DNA of 64,000 nucleotides from an uncultured Clostridia bacterium (GTDB taxonomy: Bacteria > Bacillota > Clostridia > Christensenellales > UBA3700). The notes below the pieces were generated by a model. The model ran no database searches. It was not told where the DNA came from and worked only from the letters and a program-made list of their open reading frames with translations. Below are positions 46,271 through 55,455 of the stretch, in pieces. The stretch covers positions 1 through 64,000 of the forward strand of contig CAMQSU010000003.1 in assembly GCA_947037025.1 (NCBI GenBank), read 5' to 3'. A program made the position numbers and the translations under genes. Position 1 is the first letter of the stretch; every line of letters begins with the position of its first letter.

Positions 46271-49096
46271 ATGAAAAATAAAGAGAAATTACAACTAACC
46301 GAAGATATTATTATTGATAAAGAGTTTGGTCTTACCGAGGCGGCAGTTGCGGAGAGAATTAAAAAAGGATATATTAATAATGTTAAGATAGGTACTTCTA
46401 AGACTTACTTCGGTATATTCTTTGGTAATTTATTTACCTTCTTTAACATACTGTCTTTTGCCATATTTGTTTGGCTTGTCACTATCGTAAGGACTTTTGA
46501 TGATGCCAAAAATTTGACTTTTATGTTTATTATATTAGCAAATATCATAATCGGTATTGCTCAAGAAATTAGAGCGAAAAGAACTATGGATAAGCTATCG
46601 CTAATGTCATCGCCAAATGTAACTGTTCGCAGATTTGGCAAAGATGTAATTATAAAGCTTAATGAAATTTTGCTCGGTGATATAATGAATCTAAAGAGTG
46701 GTTCGCAAGTTTGCTCTGATGCAATTATTATCCAAGGCGAGGTGGAAGTCAATGAGGCACTTTTAACTGGTGAGTCACAGGCAATTAAGAAGGGCGAAGG
46801 AGATCAGTTGCTCTCTGGTAGCTTTATAGTTAGCGGTCAGTGTATATCAGAAGTTGATCACGTAGGTGCTGATAACTACATACAAAGACTTTCTATCGAC
46901 GCGAAAAAGTTTAAAAAACCAGAGTCAGAGCTGTTGCATTCACTAAAGCTAATTATGCGTATTATAGGTGTACTTATTTTACCGATTGCGATAGGTGCAT
47001 TCTTTACTAACTGGAGTGGCGCACTTGTTGAAATTGCTGCTAATAGTGGTATTGCAATTGATTCTGTAGGTCTTTTTGCAGCAATTAGTCAGCTAGATCT
47101 ATTCAGTTCAGCGCAATTATATGATGCTTATGTATCCGCAGTAACCCCTACAAGTGCTGCAATGATAGGTATGATACCAGCAGGATTATTCCTTTTAACA
47201 TCTATGGCACTTGCAGTCGGAGTTATCAAACTAGGAAAGAAAAATGCACTAGTTCAAGAGCTATATTCAATAGAAACTTTAGCCCGTGTTGATATGCTTT
47301 GCCTTGATAAAACAGGTACTATCACTGATGGTACAATGAGTGTTAGAGCTATTGAGGCGGCAACGCTTCCTAATAACGAAATTGGCGATATTATATCTAG
47401 TATGCAGTCTGCACTTGGCGAAAGTAATCAAACTGCAGATGCACTAGCAGCGCACTTTGGATCGGTCGATCTGCTTAAATCACGCAGTGTTATTCCTTTC
47501 TCATCAGACAGAAAATGCTCAGCAGTCACTTTTGAGGATGGAACAATGTATATTCTTGGCGCGCCAGAGTATGCTACCGGCAAAATTGATGCTAAATTGC
47601 AGACAATTATTGATAATAATTCTAAACAAGGCTTTAGATGTTTACTTCTTTGCTCAAACAAAAATGTAGAAAATGAGGAGATAATTCCTAATGACAATAC
47701 GCCAATCGGTGTTGTAGTTATAGAGGATAATATCAAGAGCGATGCAGTGGAAATTATCAGTTACTTTAAGCAAAACGGCGTTGACGTTAGAGTTATAAGT
47801 GGTGATAATCCTATCACAGTTAGCGAAGTTGCTAGAAGAGTCGGTATTGATAATGCGGAAAAATATATCAGCTTGCAGCATATGACTGATGAAGAAATTA
47901 AGGAAATTGCTCTTGAATATACAGTATTCGGTAGAGTTAATCCTCATCAGAAAAAATTGCTAGTTCAGCAGTTTAAGGCGGCTAAACACATAGTAGCAAT
48001 GACTGGTGATGGTATCAATGATATACTTGCTCTTAAAGAAGCAGATTGTTCGATTGCTATGGCTAACGGTAGTGAAGCTACTCGTAATGTCGCACACATC
48101 GTACTACTTGATAGTAATTTTGCAAGTATGCCTAAGGTAGTTAGTGAGGGTAGACGTGTTGTTAATAATATAGAACGTGCAAGCTCATTATTCTTATCAA
48201 AAACAGCATTCTCTATGGTATTTCAATTGATTTTAATATTTATGGGTATGGAGTTGCCACTAGAGCCAGTTCAACTGTCTTTCATAAGTTTCTTTATAAT
48301 CGGCGTTCCATCATTCTTCCTTGCACTTGAGCCTAATAACAATCTCATTGAAGGAAAGTTTATTGTCAATGTGGCAAGGCGAGTCATTCCAGGCTCGATT
48401 GCAGTAGTCCTGAATGTAGTTCTAGTTATGATATTTACTCAGGCTACTAATCTTATTTCAATCCCAGATGCACAGCTTAACTCTGTTGTTTTAATATCAA
48501 TTTATTTGACTTTTGCAGTTATTCTGTTCAATGTATGTAAGCCATTTAATCGAAATCGAATAATTCTGTTTGCATCCATATCCTTCCTAGCAGTGCTTTG
48601 TATTGTTGTTAGCCCATATGTTGGCGATATAATGAATATATTTAAGCTAGTTAGTGTTAAGGATGCTCCGGCAGTATTTATGATTATGAGTATGTTACTA
48701 ATCAGTATCATCGTTATAAAAGGCGGAACTTATGTAATGGAAAGGGTTAAATATGACGATAATAAAAAGCTTTATTTTGATGTAGATATTAAAAAGGTTT
48801 GGTCTGACTTTATACACGATACTAATAATTTAGTTAATGTGTTTGGCTCTGATGAGGGTGATAATAACGAAAAAGTTGATGATATTGATAGTGTAGATAA
48901 TACTACTACTTCTGATGAAATCACTTGCGATATTAAAGCTGATAATGATAATAAAGAAGCAGATTGCATCAAAAAAGCTAAAAGCAATGATAGCGAAAAG
49001 GATCAAAAATCTGACGACAAAGTAGCTAAGATTGTTGCAAAGACTGATGATAAAGATAATAAAACAATCAAAAAACCTCAAGGAAAAAAGAAATAA
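46271..49096 (+). CDS. P-type cation ATPase, CtpE-like (probably Ca2+)
   Basis: 941 residues. Actuator motif LLTGES, phosphorylation motif CLDKTGTITDG, hinge MTGDGINDILALKEADCSIAM and a PAGLFLLTSMALAVG membrane segment (PEGL in most relatives) before KNALVQELYSIETLARVD place it in the CtpE group, for which Mycobacterium CtpE is a Ca2+ exporter. About eight to ten membrane helices. A tail of about 110 residues is highly charged and low in complexity (many Asp, Lys, Ser) and is not usual in the family. Directly after the stop lies a phased A-tract array. The ion is inferred. Confidence 0.82.
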   Translation: MKNKEKLQLTEDIIIDKEFGLTEAAVAERIKKGYINNVKIGTSKTYFGIFFGNLFTFFNILSFAIFVWLVTIVRTFDDAKNLTFMFIILANIIIGIAQEIRAKRTMDKLSLMSSPNVTVRRFGKDVIIKLNEILLGDIMNLKSGSQVCSDAIIIQGEVEVNEALLTGESQAIKKGEGDQLLSGSFIVSGQCISEVDHVGADNYIQRLSIDAKKFKKPESELLHSLKLIMRIIGVLILPIAIGAFFTNWSGALVEIAANSGIAIDSVGLFAAISQLDLFSSAQLYDAYVSAVTPTSAAMIGMIPAGLFLLTSMALAVGVIKLGKKNALVQELYSIETLARVDMLCLDKTGTITDGTMSVRAIEAATLPNNEIGDIISSMQSALGESNQTADALAAHFGSVDLLKSRSVIPFSSDRKCSAVTFEDGTMYILGAPEYATGKIDAKLQTIIDNNSKQGFRCLLLCSNKNVENEEIIPNDNTPIGVVVIEDNIKSDAVEIISYFKQNGVDVRVISGDNPITVSEVARRVGIDNAEKYISLQHMTDEEIKEIALEYTVFGRVNPHQKKLLVQQFKAAKHIVAMTGDGINDILALKEADCSIAMANGSEATRNVAHIVLLDSNFASMPKVVSEGRRVVNNIERASSLFLSKTAFSMVFQLILIFMGMELPLEPVQLSFISFFIIGVPSFFLALEPNNNLIEGKFIVNVARRVIPGSIAVVLNVVLVMIFTQATNLISIPDAQLNSVVLISIYLTFAVILFNVCKPFNRNRIILFASISFLAVLCIVVSPYVGDIMNIFKLVSVKDAPAVFMIMSMLLISIIVIKGGTYVMERVKYDDNKKLYFDVDIKKVWSDFIHDTNNLVNVFGSDEGDNNEKVDDIDSVDNTTTSDEITCDIKADNDNKEADCIKKAKSNDSEKDQKSDDKVAKIVAKTDDKDNKTIKKPQGKKK

Positions 49097-49119
49097 GCGA
49101 CTGAAAAATAATCAAAATA

Positions 49120-49217
49120 CGTGCAAAAAACAAGCAAAAAACGCATGAAAAACGCACAAAAAACGTGCCAAAAACGCACAAAAACGTGCAAAAAACGCAT
49201 GAAAAACAAGCAAAATT
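49120..49217. repeat. Array of nine phased A-tract units, 11-bp period
   Basis: Nine units in a row, starting at 49120, 49131, 49142, 49153, 49164, 49175, 49185, 49196 and 49207: all 11 bases except one of 10. Each is a 5-6 base core (CGTGC, CAAGC, CGCATG, CGCAC) plus A4-A6. The A-tracts are thus in step with the helix turn. The array starts 24 bases after the ATPase stop codon and runs in its sense. Confidence 0.8.
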
Positions 49218-49382
49218 GTGTGATTTTTTTCAATAAATTAGCAATATGAAATAATATAATAACTGATTATTTGCGGCATACTAGCTGCTAAATAGATTTA
49301 TACTATCCTTATATCCGGTGCGAATTGCTACTAGATACAGGCTGGTACAGGCAAGGAATACCTACGGGTAGAAGGAGTATTT

Positions 49383-50813
49383 ATGATAAAAGGTGAAAAG
49401 CTACAGCTGATGATAGAAGGCGTAGGAATGGATGGAGAGGGCGTTGCAAAGCATGAGGGTATAGTTGTATTTGTGCCAATGACTCTTGTAGGTGAAGTGG
49501 TTGAGGCTACTATTACTTTCGTTAAAAAGAAGTTTGCAACAGCACGAGTGTTTAAGGTTTTGATAGCATCTCCGATGCGTAGAGATCCAATTTGCCCGAT
49601 ATTTTTTCAGTGCGGTGGATGCTCAATGATGCATATTAAGTATGATGCTCAGCTTGCGATTAAGAAAGAAAATGTAAGCAATTGCATGAGAAAAGTTGCA
49701 AAAATTGACACAGAAGTTGATGATGTTATCGCATGTAGCACTGAGTATGAATACCGTAATAAGATACAAGTCCCTATATCTAATCTTGATGGAGAAATCA
49801 TTGTTGGTTACTATAGAGAGAAGTCTCACGTTGTTGAGCCTTTTAACAGATGTTACTTGCATGGCGAGTGGGCAGATGATATTATAGACGCTTTCCTTGA
49901 GTGGGCAAACCGTTATAAATTAACTGCATATGATGAAAAAACTGGTAAGGGATTGCTTAGACATTTAGTACTTAGAAGGCTTGGTGACGTTATATCAATT
50001 GTTATCGTTATCAACGGTTCATCAATACCTGATAAGGATAAATTAAGCGGATATATTCATGATATGGGTTACAAGTTTAGTATGTATATGAATATAAATA
50101 AGGAAGATACTAACGTTATTATGTCGGCAAAAACTGTTAATATTTATGGTAAAATGGACATAATGCACCAGATTTCAGGAGTTAAACTTGCTGTTGCACC
50201 TAACGCTTTTATGCAAGTAAATGACGAGATTGCAGAGATGATTTATGATAATATCGCAACTAAAATATCAGTACATAAGTCGCCGCTAGTCCTTGAGTGT
50301 TACTCAGGAATTGGTATGTTATCTAACATTATCGCACGCACAACGGATAGACTTGTAAGTGTTGAGATTGAGCCATCAGCCACTTCTAATGCTAATACTA
50401 TGGCCGTTCTTAATGGCAATGATGATAAGATTCTTAATATATGCGGTGATGCTGGCAAGGTTATGCCAATGCTTGCAGCAATAGCAAGAGGTGTTGATGA
50501 GGTTACTCTTGACGATATCAATTTGACTGAAATTGAGAAAGAAAGACTAAATAAAATGCTAACTGTACGCGGTGAAAATCAGGATATAGTAGTTGTTCTT
50601 GACCCTCCAAGAAAGGGTTGTGATGCTAGCGTTTTGCAGGCTGTAATAGCTGCTAGACCTAACTTTATATACTATATAAGCTGTTCTCCATCTACGCTTG
50701 CTCGTGACTTATCAATACTGAAAGAAAAGTTTGATGTTGTAAGTATTAGTCCATATGACATGTTCCCTAATACTTCTCACGTTGAGACAGTTGTACAATT
50801 AAAGTTAAAATAA
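49383..50813 (+). CDS. 23S rRNA (uracil-5-)-methyltransferase, RlmD/TrmA family
   Basis: 476 residues. An N-terminal TRAM domain (GVGMDGEGVAKHEGIVVFV) is followed by an Fe-S motif with Cys71, 77 and 80 and a fourth Cys in FNRCYLHG. The SAM-binding domain has VLECYSGIGMLS; VVLDPPRKGCD and YISCSPSTLARDL carry the catalytic Cys. It would methylate a uridine in 23S rRNA (or tRNA, since the family is mixed). An insert of about 25 charged residues before the DPPRKG block is common in Clostridia. GAAGGAG precedes the ATG. Confidence 0.9.
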   Translation: MIKGEKLQLMIEGVGMDGEGVAKHEGIVVFVPMTLVGEVVEATITFVKKKFATARVFKVLIASPMRRDPICPIFFQCGGCSMMHIKYDAQLAIKKENVSNCMRKVAKIDTEVDDVIACSTEYEYRNKIQVPISNLDGEIIVGYYREKSHVVEPFNRCYLHGEWADDIIDAFLEWANRYKLTAYDEKTGKGLLRHLVLRRLGDVISIVIVINGSSIPDKDKLSGYIHDMGYKFSMYMNINKEDTNVIMSAKTVNIYGKMDIMHQISGVKLAVAPNAFMQVNDEIAEMIYDNIATKISVHKSPLVLECYSGIGMLSNIIARTTDRLVSVEIEPSATSNANTMAVLNGNDDKILNICGDAGKVMPMLAAIARGVDEVTLDDINLTEIEKERLNKMLTVRGENQDIVVVLDPPRKGCDASVLQAVIAARPNFIYYISCSPSTLARDLSILKEKFDVVSISPYDMFPNTSHVETVVQLKLK

Positions 50814-50897
50814 TTGCGACTAGTGCAGAGTAGTTTAATATGATTTTATATCATATTCAGGTATAAATGCAATGAAAATTTAATGATAAAATTATAT

Positions 50898-50944
50898 ATA
50901 TGAGCAGTGTTTTAGGCGAAAGTCAACACTGCTCATATTGTTTT
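50898..50944 (+). terminator. Terminator after the rRNA methyltransferase
   Basis: ATATGAGCAGTGTT pairs with AACACTGCTCATAT around a 12-base loop, with TTGTTTT after. Confidence 0.85.
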
Positions 50945-51054
50945 ATAGCATATTCATGTATGAAGATATGCAAATATGCTGATATGTAAAAGCACGCATA
51001 TGTATAAATGCTATTATATAATAGTAAAATAATTTTGCAATATATAATTCTCTC

Positions 51055-51083
51055 TTGTGATTTTGCTGCAAATGTGATATAAT
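51055..51083 (+). promoter_or_regulatory. Promoter of the cyclase-family gene
   Basis: TTGTGA (51055-51060), 17-base spacer, TATAAT (51078-51083). Several ATTGCAAA-like words follow in the leader. Confidence 0.68.
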
Positions 51084-51152
51084 AATATAAGCAATTGCAA
51101 ACAGTTTAATTGCAAATGCAAATGCCTGCAATTTTTAAGGAGATTATATAAT

Positions 51153-51710
51153 ATGCTTTTAGATTTAACACTAAACGTTGCAAAGAATAGTGAAATATTT
51201 GGTTGGGTAGAATGTCAACATAATAAGCTAGCAGCACTTGGTCATGTAGGTACTCACCTAGATACTCATTGTAATTCCACAGTGCCATTAGACTATTTTC
51301 GCTGTGATGGAGTAATGTTTGATGTGTGTGGGATTGCTGAAATTGGGCTTAGTGATATAGATATATCTAAGGTCATGGATCGTGGATTTGTCATGTTTTA
51401 TACTGGACGCATAAACAAATATGAGTATGGAACGGGCGAGTATTTTGGAGAGCATCCTCAACTATCGCCTGAATTAATAGACAGTTTAATTATGAAAAAT
51501 ATTAGATTTATAGGTATTGATGCGGCAGGAATAAGACGAGGACTTGAGCATGAGGAAGCAGATAAACATTGCGAGAGGAACGGAGTTTACGTAATTGAAA
51601 ACCTCATTAATCTTGATAGCATTCCTAATGAAAAGTTTACGGTGTTTACTATGTGGATTAATGATAGTGAGATGACTGGCATTAAATGCAGAGTAATTGT
51701 AGAAGTATAA
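51153..51710 (+). CDS. Cyclase-family (kynurenine formamidase-like) hydrolase
   Basis: 185 residues. The metal-binding signature is GHVGTHLDTH, with His31, His35, Asp37 and His39; a later His-rich segment, GLEHEEADKHCERNGVYVIENL, is typical of the family. These Zn or Mn enzymes hydrolyse amides such as N-formylkynurenine, or other cyclic or amide compounds. AAGGAG precedes the ATG. At 185 residues it is a little short (usual 200-220). No kyn genes are near, so the substrate is unknown. Confidence 0.82.
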   Translation: MLLDLTLNVAKNSEIFGWVECQHNKLAALGHVGTHLDTHCNSTVPLDYFRCDGVMFDVCGIAEIGLSDIDISKVMDRGFVMFYTGRINKYEYGTGEYFGEHPQLSPELIDSLIMKNIRFIGIDAAGIRRGLEHEEADKHCERNGVYVIENLINLDSIPNEKFTVFTMWINDSEMTGIKCRVIVEV

Positions 51711-52089
51711 AATTTTTAACTTAACAGTTAAATATTATCAATAATTAAATGAATTTCAAATTAGATAAAACTTGTAAATATAGATAGAAAATATCAGCAA
51801 AAGTGAAAAATATTTTTGGAAGTTTTTTCAGGTAAAATACATAAAATATTTATTAAAATTCTGATTATATATTTGATGTTTTTACCTCATAAATAGTAAT
51901 AATATACTATTTTTTAAGAAAAATGCTAATATATACACTATTTGCTATATATATTAATTGATATAAAACAACTATTTAATTAAAAAAAATTGCAAATAAA
52001 TATAAAAGATAATTCAATAAAAAAATAATAATTATGCAAATAAATGTATAAAAAAATATTTGAATATACGGAAGAATAGGAGATAAATT
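51711..52089. other. AT-rich gap without recognisable features
   Basis: About 380 bases of very AT-rich sequence between the hydrolase and the DUF6485 gene. No clear hairpin terminator, no open frame with a ribosome site and no confident promoter are seen. Confidence 0.55.
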
Positions 52090-52296
52090 ATGTGTGAAAA
52101 TAAAGTAGATAATTGTCCTTGTCCTAAAAAGACTTGTGCAAATCATGGTATATGTGTTAAATGCGTGCTGAAGCATAAATTAACTGATAGTTTGCCATAT
52201 TGCTTATTTCCAGATAACGATGGGGATAAAAGCTTATCAAATTATTACAATAAGTTGAAAGAACGATTTGAGCCTAAATGCTTAAATGATAAATAA
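52090..52296 (+). CDS. DUF6485-like small cysteine-rich protein
   Basis: 68 residues with seven Cys: 2, 9, 11, 16, 22, 25 and 38, in CPCPKKTCANHGICVKCVLKH. This is the DUF6485 layout, probably binding a metal or Fe-S centre. AGGAG precedes the ATG. The CadC-like repressor starts 32 bases after its stop, with only a ribosome site between them, so both are probably on one transcript. A link to metal handling is likely but not proven. Confidence 0.78.
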   Translation: MCENKVDNCPCPKKTCANHGICVKCVLKHKLTDSLPYCLFPDNDGDKSLSNYYNKLKERFEPKCLNDK

Positions 52297-52328
52297 AGTA
52301 TAACAGGGAATTTAAGGAGTAAATGCAT

Positions 52329-52700
52329 ATGAAAAATAATATAAGTTGTGACTGTGAAGTTATACACGAGCATATGGTGGTTAAAGCACGTAATAGCATG
52401 CCGAGTGAATCTGATATAATTGATGTTGCAGGACTTTTTAAAGTGCTTGGCGATAAGACTAGATGTAGTATTGTGTTCGGCTTAGTAGATAATGAGTTAT
52501 GTGTTTGCGATATTTGCAGCTTGCTAAATATGACTAAATCAGCAATTTCTCATCAACTGTCAACACTTAAATTAGCTCGTGTGGTAAAGTCTAGGCGAGA
52601 TGGCAAAACTATCTACTACTCTTTAGATGATAGCCATGTTAAAAACATAGTTGTGGATACACTTATTCATGTAATGCACGCGCAGATAAGTGATAAATAA
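52329..52700 (+). CDS. cadC: CadC-like ArsR-family metal-responsive repressor
   Basis: 123 residues from the ATG at 52329, nine bases after AAGGAG. With this start the metal ligands fall on the same numbers as S. aureus CadC: Cys7, Cys58 and Cys60 (ELCVCDI) for the Cd/Pb/Zn site, and Asp101, His103 and His114 for the second site, with His117 instead of Glu. The winged helix has TKSAISHQLSTLKLARVVKS. Metal binding would release it from the two operators at 52879-52930 and so derepress the ATPase operon. A terminator follows. Confidence 0.88.
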   Translation: MKNNISCDCEVIHEHMVVKARNSMPSESDIIDVAGLFKVLGDKTRCSIVFGLVDNELCVCDICSLLNMTKSAISHQLSTLKLARVVKSRRDGKTIYYSLDDSHVKNIVVDTLIHVMHAQISDK

Positions 52701-52748
52701 TATGGCTGAATAACAGTAAAATTAGAATGCAATTTAAAAGACATATTT

Positions 52749-52787
52749 TGTCATCATCAGGAGAAATCTTGATGGTGGCATTTTTTC
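52749..52787 (+). terminator. Terminator after the CadC-like gene
   Basis: TGTCATCATCA pairs with TGATGGTGGCA (two G-T pairs) and is followed by a T6 run. It separates repressor and ATPase transcription. Confidence 0.8.
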
Positions 52788-52871
52788 TGTCAAATTTAGC
52801 ATTACTATTTTAAATATTGCTTATCACGTTGTTGAGCATTTTAAAATAAATAAATTATTTTCCGAAAAGAC

Positions 52872-52930
52872 TTGACAATTGAGCATGTATTCAACTATAA
52901 TATGATTATGTTAGTTGAGTAAGTATTCAA
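52872..52930 (+). promoter_or_regulatory. Metal-responsive promoter with two CadC-type operators
   Basis: TTGACA (52872-52877), 18-base spacer, TATAAT (52896-52901). Operator 1, TTGAGCATGTATTCAA (52879-52894), fills the spacer; operator 2, TTGAGTAAGTATTCAA (52915-52930), is 36 bases downstream in the leader. Both are partial palindromes, TTGA-N8-TCAA, like the cad operator of Staphylococcus. A repressor on both sites would block the polymerase. Confidence 0.78.
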
Positions 52931-52956
52931 TCAATTGACAAAAGGAGATAAAGAGA

Positions 52957-53178
52957 ATGAAATTGAATTATAAATTAAATGGGTTAGATTGTGCTAACTG
53001 TGGAGCAAAATTAGAAAGAGCAATTAAAAAGATAGAAGGTGTAGAGAGTGTATCAATTAGCTTTATGACACTTAATATGGTGATTGAGATAAATGAGAGT
53101 AATTTGGATGAAACTATATTGCAAGTCTTTAAAGTTGCCCGCAAAGTTATGCCAAAGCTTGATATAAAAAGGCGTTAG
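52957..53178 (+). CDS. Stand-alone heavy-metal-associated (HMA) domain protein
   Basis: 73 residues, one ferredoxin-like HMA domain with GLDCANCGAKLERAI near the start (metal-binding Cys-x-x-Cys at 15 and 18) and ESVSISFMTLNMVIEI. It is probably a soluble metallochaperone for the ATPase encoded 38 bases downstream, which has no HMA domain of its own. AAAGGAG precedes the ATG. Confidence 0.88.
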   Translation: MKLNYKLNGLDCANCGAKLERAIKKIEGVESVSISFMTLNMVIEINESNLDETILQVFKVARKVMPKLDIKRR

Positions 53179-53216
53179 AAAATTTAATTATTTAAATTGA
53201 TTTACGGAGGTGTTAA

Positions 53217-55142
53217 ATGAAAAAATTAATAGAGAAACTTGGCGGAGATATAAAACCTATCATAAGGATTTTTATTGCAATGATTTTGCTTGCGACTGGT
53301 ATGATAGTTATGGCAAATGTTGATGTGGCTAGCGATTATATATGGCTTGCAATATTTTTACCCGCATATTTTATAATAGGTTACGATGTTTTATTTCGTG
53401 CAGTTACAAACATTGCAAGAGGTAAAGTTTTTGATGAATATTTTCTTATGACGATTGCAACTGTTGGAGCTTTTGCAATTGGAGAATATCCTGAAGCTGT
53501 TGCGGTAATGTTGTTTTATCAAGTGGGAGAATTTTTTCAGCATCTTGCAACTGACAAGTCAAGAAAAAGTATAGCAGAGCTTATGGATATTAGACCTGAT
53601 TATGCAAATATTATCCGAGATGGAGTAATTACGCAAGTGGATCCTTTTGATGTTACAATAGGCGACCTTATAGTTATTAAAACGGGCGAAAAAGTGCCGC
53701 TTGACTGCCTTGTTATAGAAGGAAGCTGCGCACTTGATACTTGTGCTTTAACAGGTGAGGCGATGCCAAGAGATGTTGAAGTTGGTTGCGAAATTTTATC
53801 TGGATCAGTGAACCTTAGCGGGGTTTTAACGGCAAGAGTAATTAAAGAGTACGGCGAGTCTACGGCTAGTCGGATACTAGAACTTGTAGAGAGTAGTAGT
53901 AGTAATAAGTCATCGCAAGAAACTTTTATCAGTAAATTTGCAAAGTATTATACTCCATTAGTTGTTGTGGCAGCACTTATCATTGCGATAATTCCTCCAC
54001 TATTTGTAGGCGGCTGGATTGAGTGGCTAAGCAGAGCTTTGACATTTTTAGTTGTTTCTTGTCCGTGTGCACTTGTAATATCTGTACCTATGAGCTTTTT
54101 TGCAGGTATAGGAAATGCAAGCCGCAACGGCGTTTTAATTAAAGGCGGAAACTATTTAGAGGCATTAGCAGCTAGTAAAGTTTTGGTTTTGGATAAAACG
54201 GGTACTATCACTCGTGGTATGTTTTCAGTAACTAAAATTTTAACTGATAGCATGACAGACAATGAACTTTTGGAAATTGCAGCTCATGCGGAAGGTTATA
54301 GCTCGCACCCGATTGCACTTTCACTTAGGGCAGCGTATGGACTTGATATTGATTTATCTAGGGTTTGTGGAGTTGTAGAAAATGCTGGGTTTGGGCTTAG
54401 CAGTTTAGTTGATGGCAAGTCGGTAATTATCGGAAGTAGCAAAATTATGGATAGCAATAATATCGATTATTTATATAAAGATGAGATTGGGACTATATGC
54501 CATGTTGCAGTTGAAGGTGTTTATGTCGGTGCGATAGTAATTAGTGATGAGATTAAAGAAAATAGCCGCTTGGCGATCGAGAATGTAAAGGCAGTCGGCA
54601 TTAAAAAAGTAGTGATGCTTACTGGAGATAAAGCTGATACTGCACATGCTGTAGCTGAAAGTATTGGCATAGATGAAGTGTTTAGTGAGCTGCTGCCGAC
54701 TGATAAAGTGGAGATTTTAGAAAGGTTACTTAGCGAGTTAGACAGCCGCGAAAAATTGATTTTTGTGGGTGATGGTATCAATGATGCACCAGTGCTTGCA
54801 AGGGCGGATATCGGAATTTCTATGGGCGGTATTGGTAGCGATAGCGCAGTGCAGGCTAGCGATATTGTACTTATTCATGATGATTTAACAAAAATCGCGG
54901 ATAGTATTCGCTTATCAAGGAAAACACTGTCAATAGTTAGGCAAAATATTTTTGTATCAATCACCGTTAAATTAATTGTTTTGGTGCTTAGTGTATTTGG
55001 GCTTGCAAATATGTGGCTTGCAGTTTTTGCTGATGTGGGTGTTGCAGTTTTGGCTATATTAAATGCGATGCGTCTTATTAAATATAATCCATCTAAAATA
55101 GTTGTTAAAAAGCAATCATTAATTAAAAGCAAATTAAAGTAA
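53217..55142 (+). CDS. cadA: P1B-type heavy-metal ATPase, Zn/Cd/Pb group
   Basis: 641 residues without an N-terminal HMA domain. TGEA (179-182), membrane CPC (282-284), phosphorylation site Asp326 in DKTGT, a SSHPIAL HP motif and GDGINDAPVLARADIG are present. The last membrane pair holds a Lys (NIFVSITVKL) and FADVG, the features of the Zn/Cd/Pb subgroup. It exports divalent metals. The start follows GGAGGTG. Control by the CadC-like protein fits this ion range. Confidence 0.9.
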   Translation: MKKLIEKLGGDIKPIIRIFIAMILLATGMIVMANVDVASDYIWLAIFLPAYFIIGYDVLFRAVTNIARGKVFDEYFLMTIATVGAFAIGEYPEAVAVMLFYQVGEFFQHLATDKSRKSIAELMDIRPDYANIIRDGVITQVDPFDVTIGDLIVIKTGEKVPLDCLVIEGSCALDTCALTGEAMPRDVEVGCEILSGSVNLSGVLTARVIKEYGESTASRILELVESSSSNKSSQETFISKFAKYYTPLVVVAALIIAIIPPLFVGGWIEWLSRALTFLVVSCPCALVISVPMSFFAGIGNASRNGVLIKGGNYLEALAASKVLVLDKTGTITRGMFSVTKILTDSMTDNELLEIAAHAEGYSSHPIALSLRAAYGLDIDLSRVCGVVENAGFGLSSLVDGKSVIIGSSKIMDSNNIDYLYKDEIGTICHVAVEGVYVGAIVISDEIKENSRLAIENVKAVGIKKVVMLTGDKADTAHAVAESIGIDEVFSELLPTDKVEILERLLSELDSREKLIFVGDGINDAPVLARADIGISMGGIGSDSAVQASDIVLIHDDLTKIADSIRLSRKTLSIVRQNIFVSITVKLIVLVLSVFGLANMWLAVFADVGVAVLAILNAMRLIKYNPSKIVVKKQSLIKSKLK

Positions 55143-55336
55143 GGTGATGCATAGGCAAGTAAGCGATTGTAAATCAAAATGATGGGAGTGCGAAATAAGT
55201 CTTATATATCAGCATAATTTATCAACATAATCTTTGGTGAACTAGTAGAAAATATGTGATTTGCAACAGAAATTATGCTTAAATTAGTCTTTTTGATGCT
55301 ATTTAGCTGTAATTTAATGCTAATTTTGAAAACATA

Positions 55337-55365
55337 TTGAATTTATGAATTAAAAGTGCTATAAT
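55337..55365 (+). promoter_or_regulatory. Promoter of the LOG-like gene
   Basis: TTGAAT (55337-55342), 17-base spacer, TATAAT (55360-55365). The rest of this 313-base gap has no other clear feature. Confidence 0.7.
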
Positions 55366-55455
55366 GTAATAGACTTAATTGTATAGCAGTCTGTCGCAAT
55401 CATGTAAGACAATATTTGCTAAAAGTCAGTAAAATAAATTTTTATGAGGTGGATT

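Noticed and set aside
49120-49217. CRISPR or coding repeat in the A-tract array
   Set aside because: The period is 11 bases with no unique spacers, and all frames hit stops or lack a start site.
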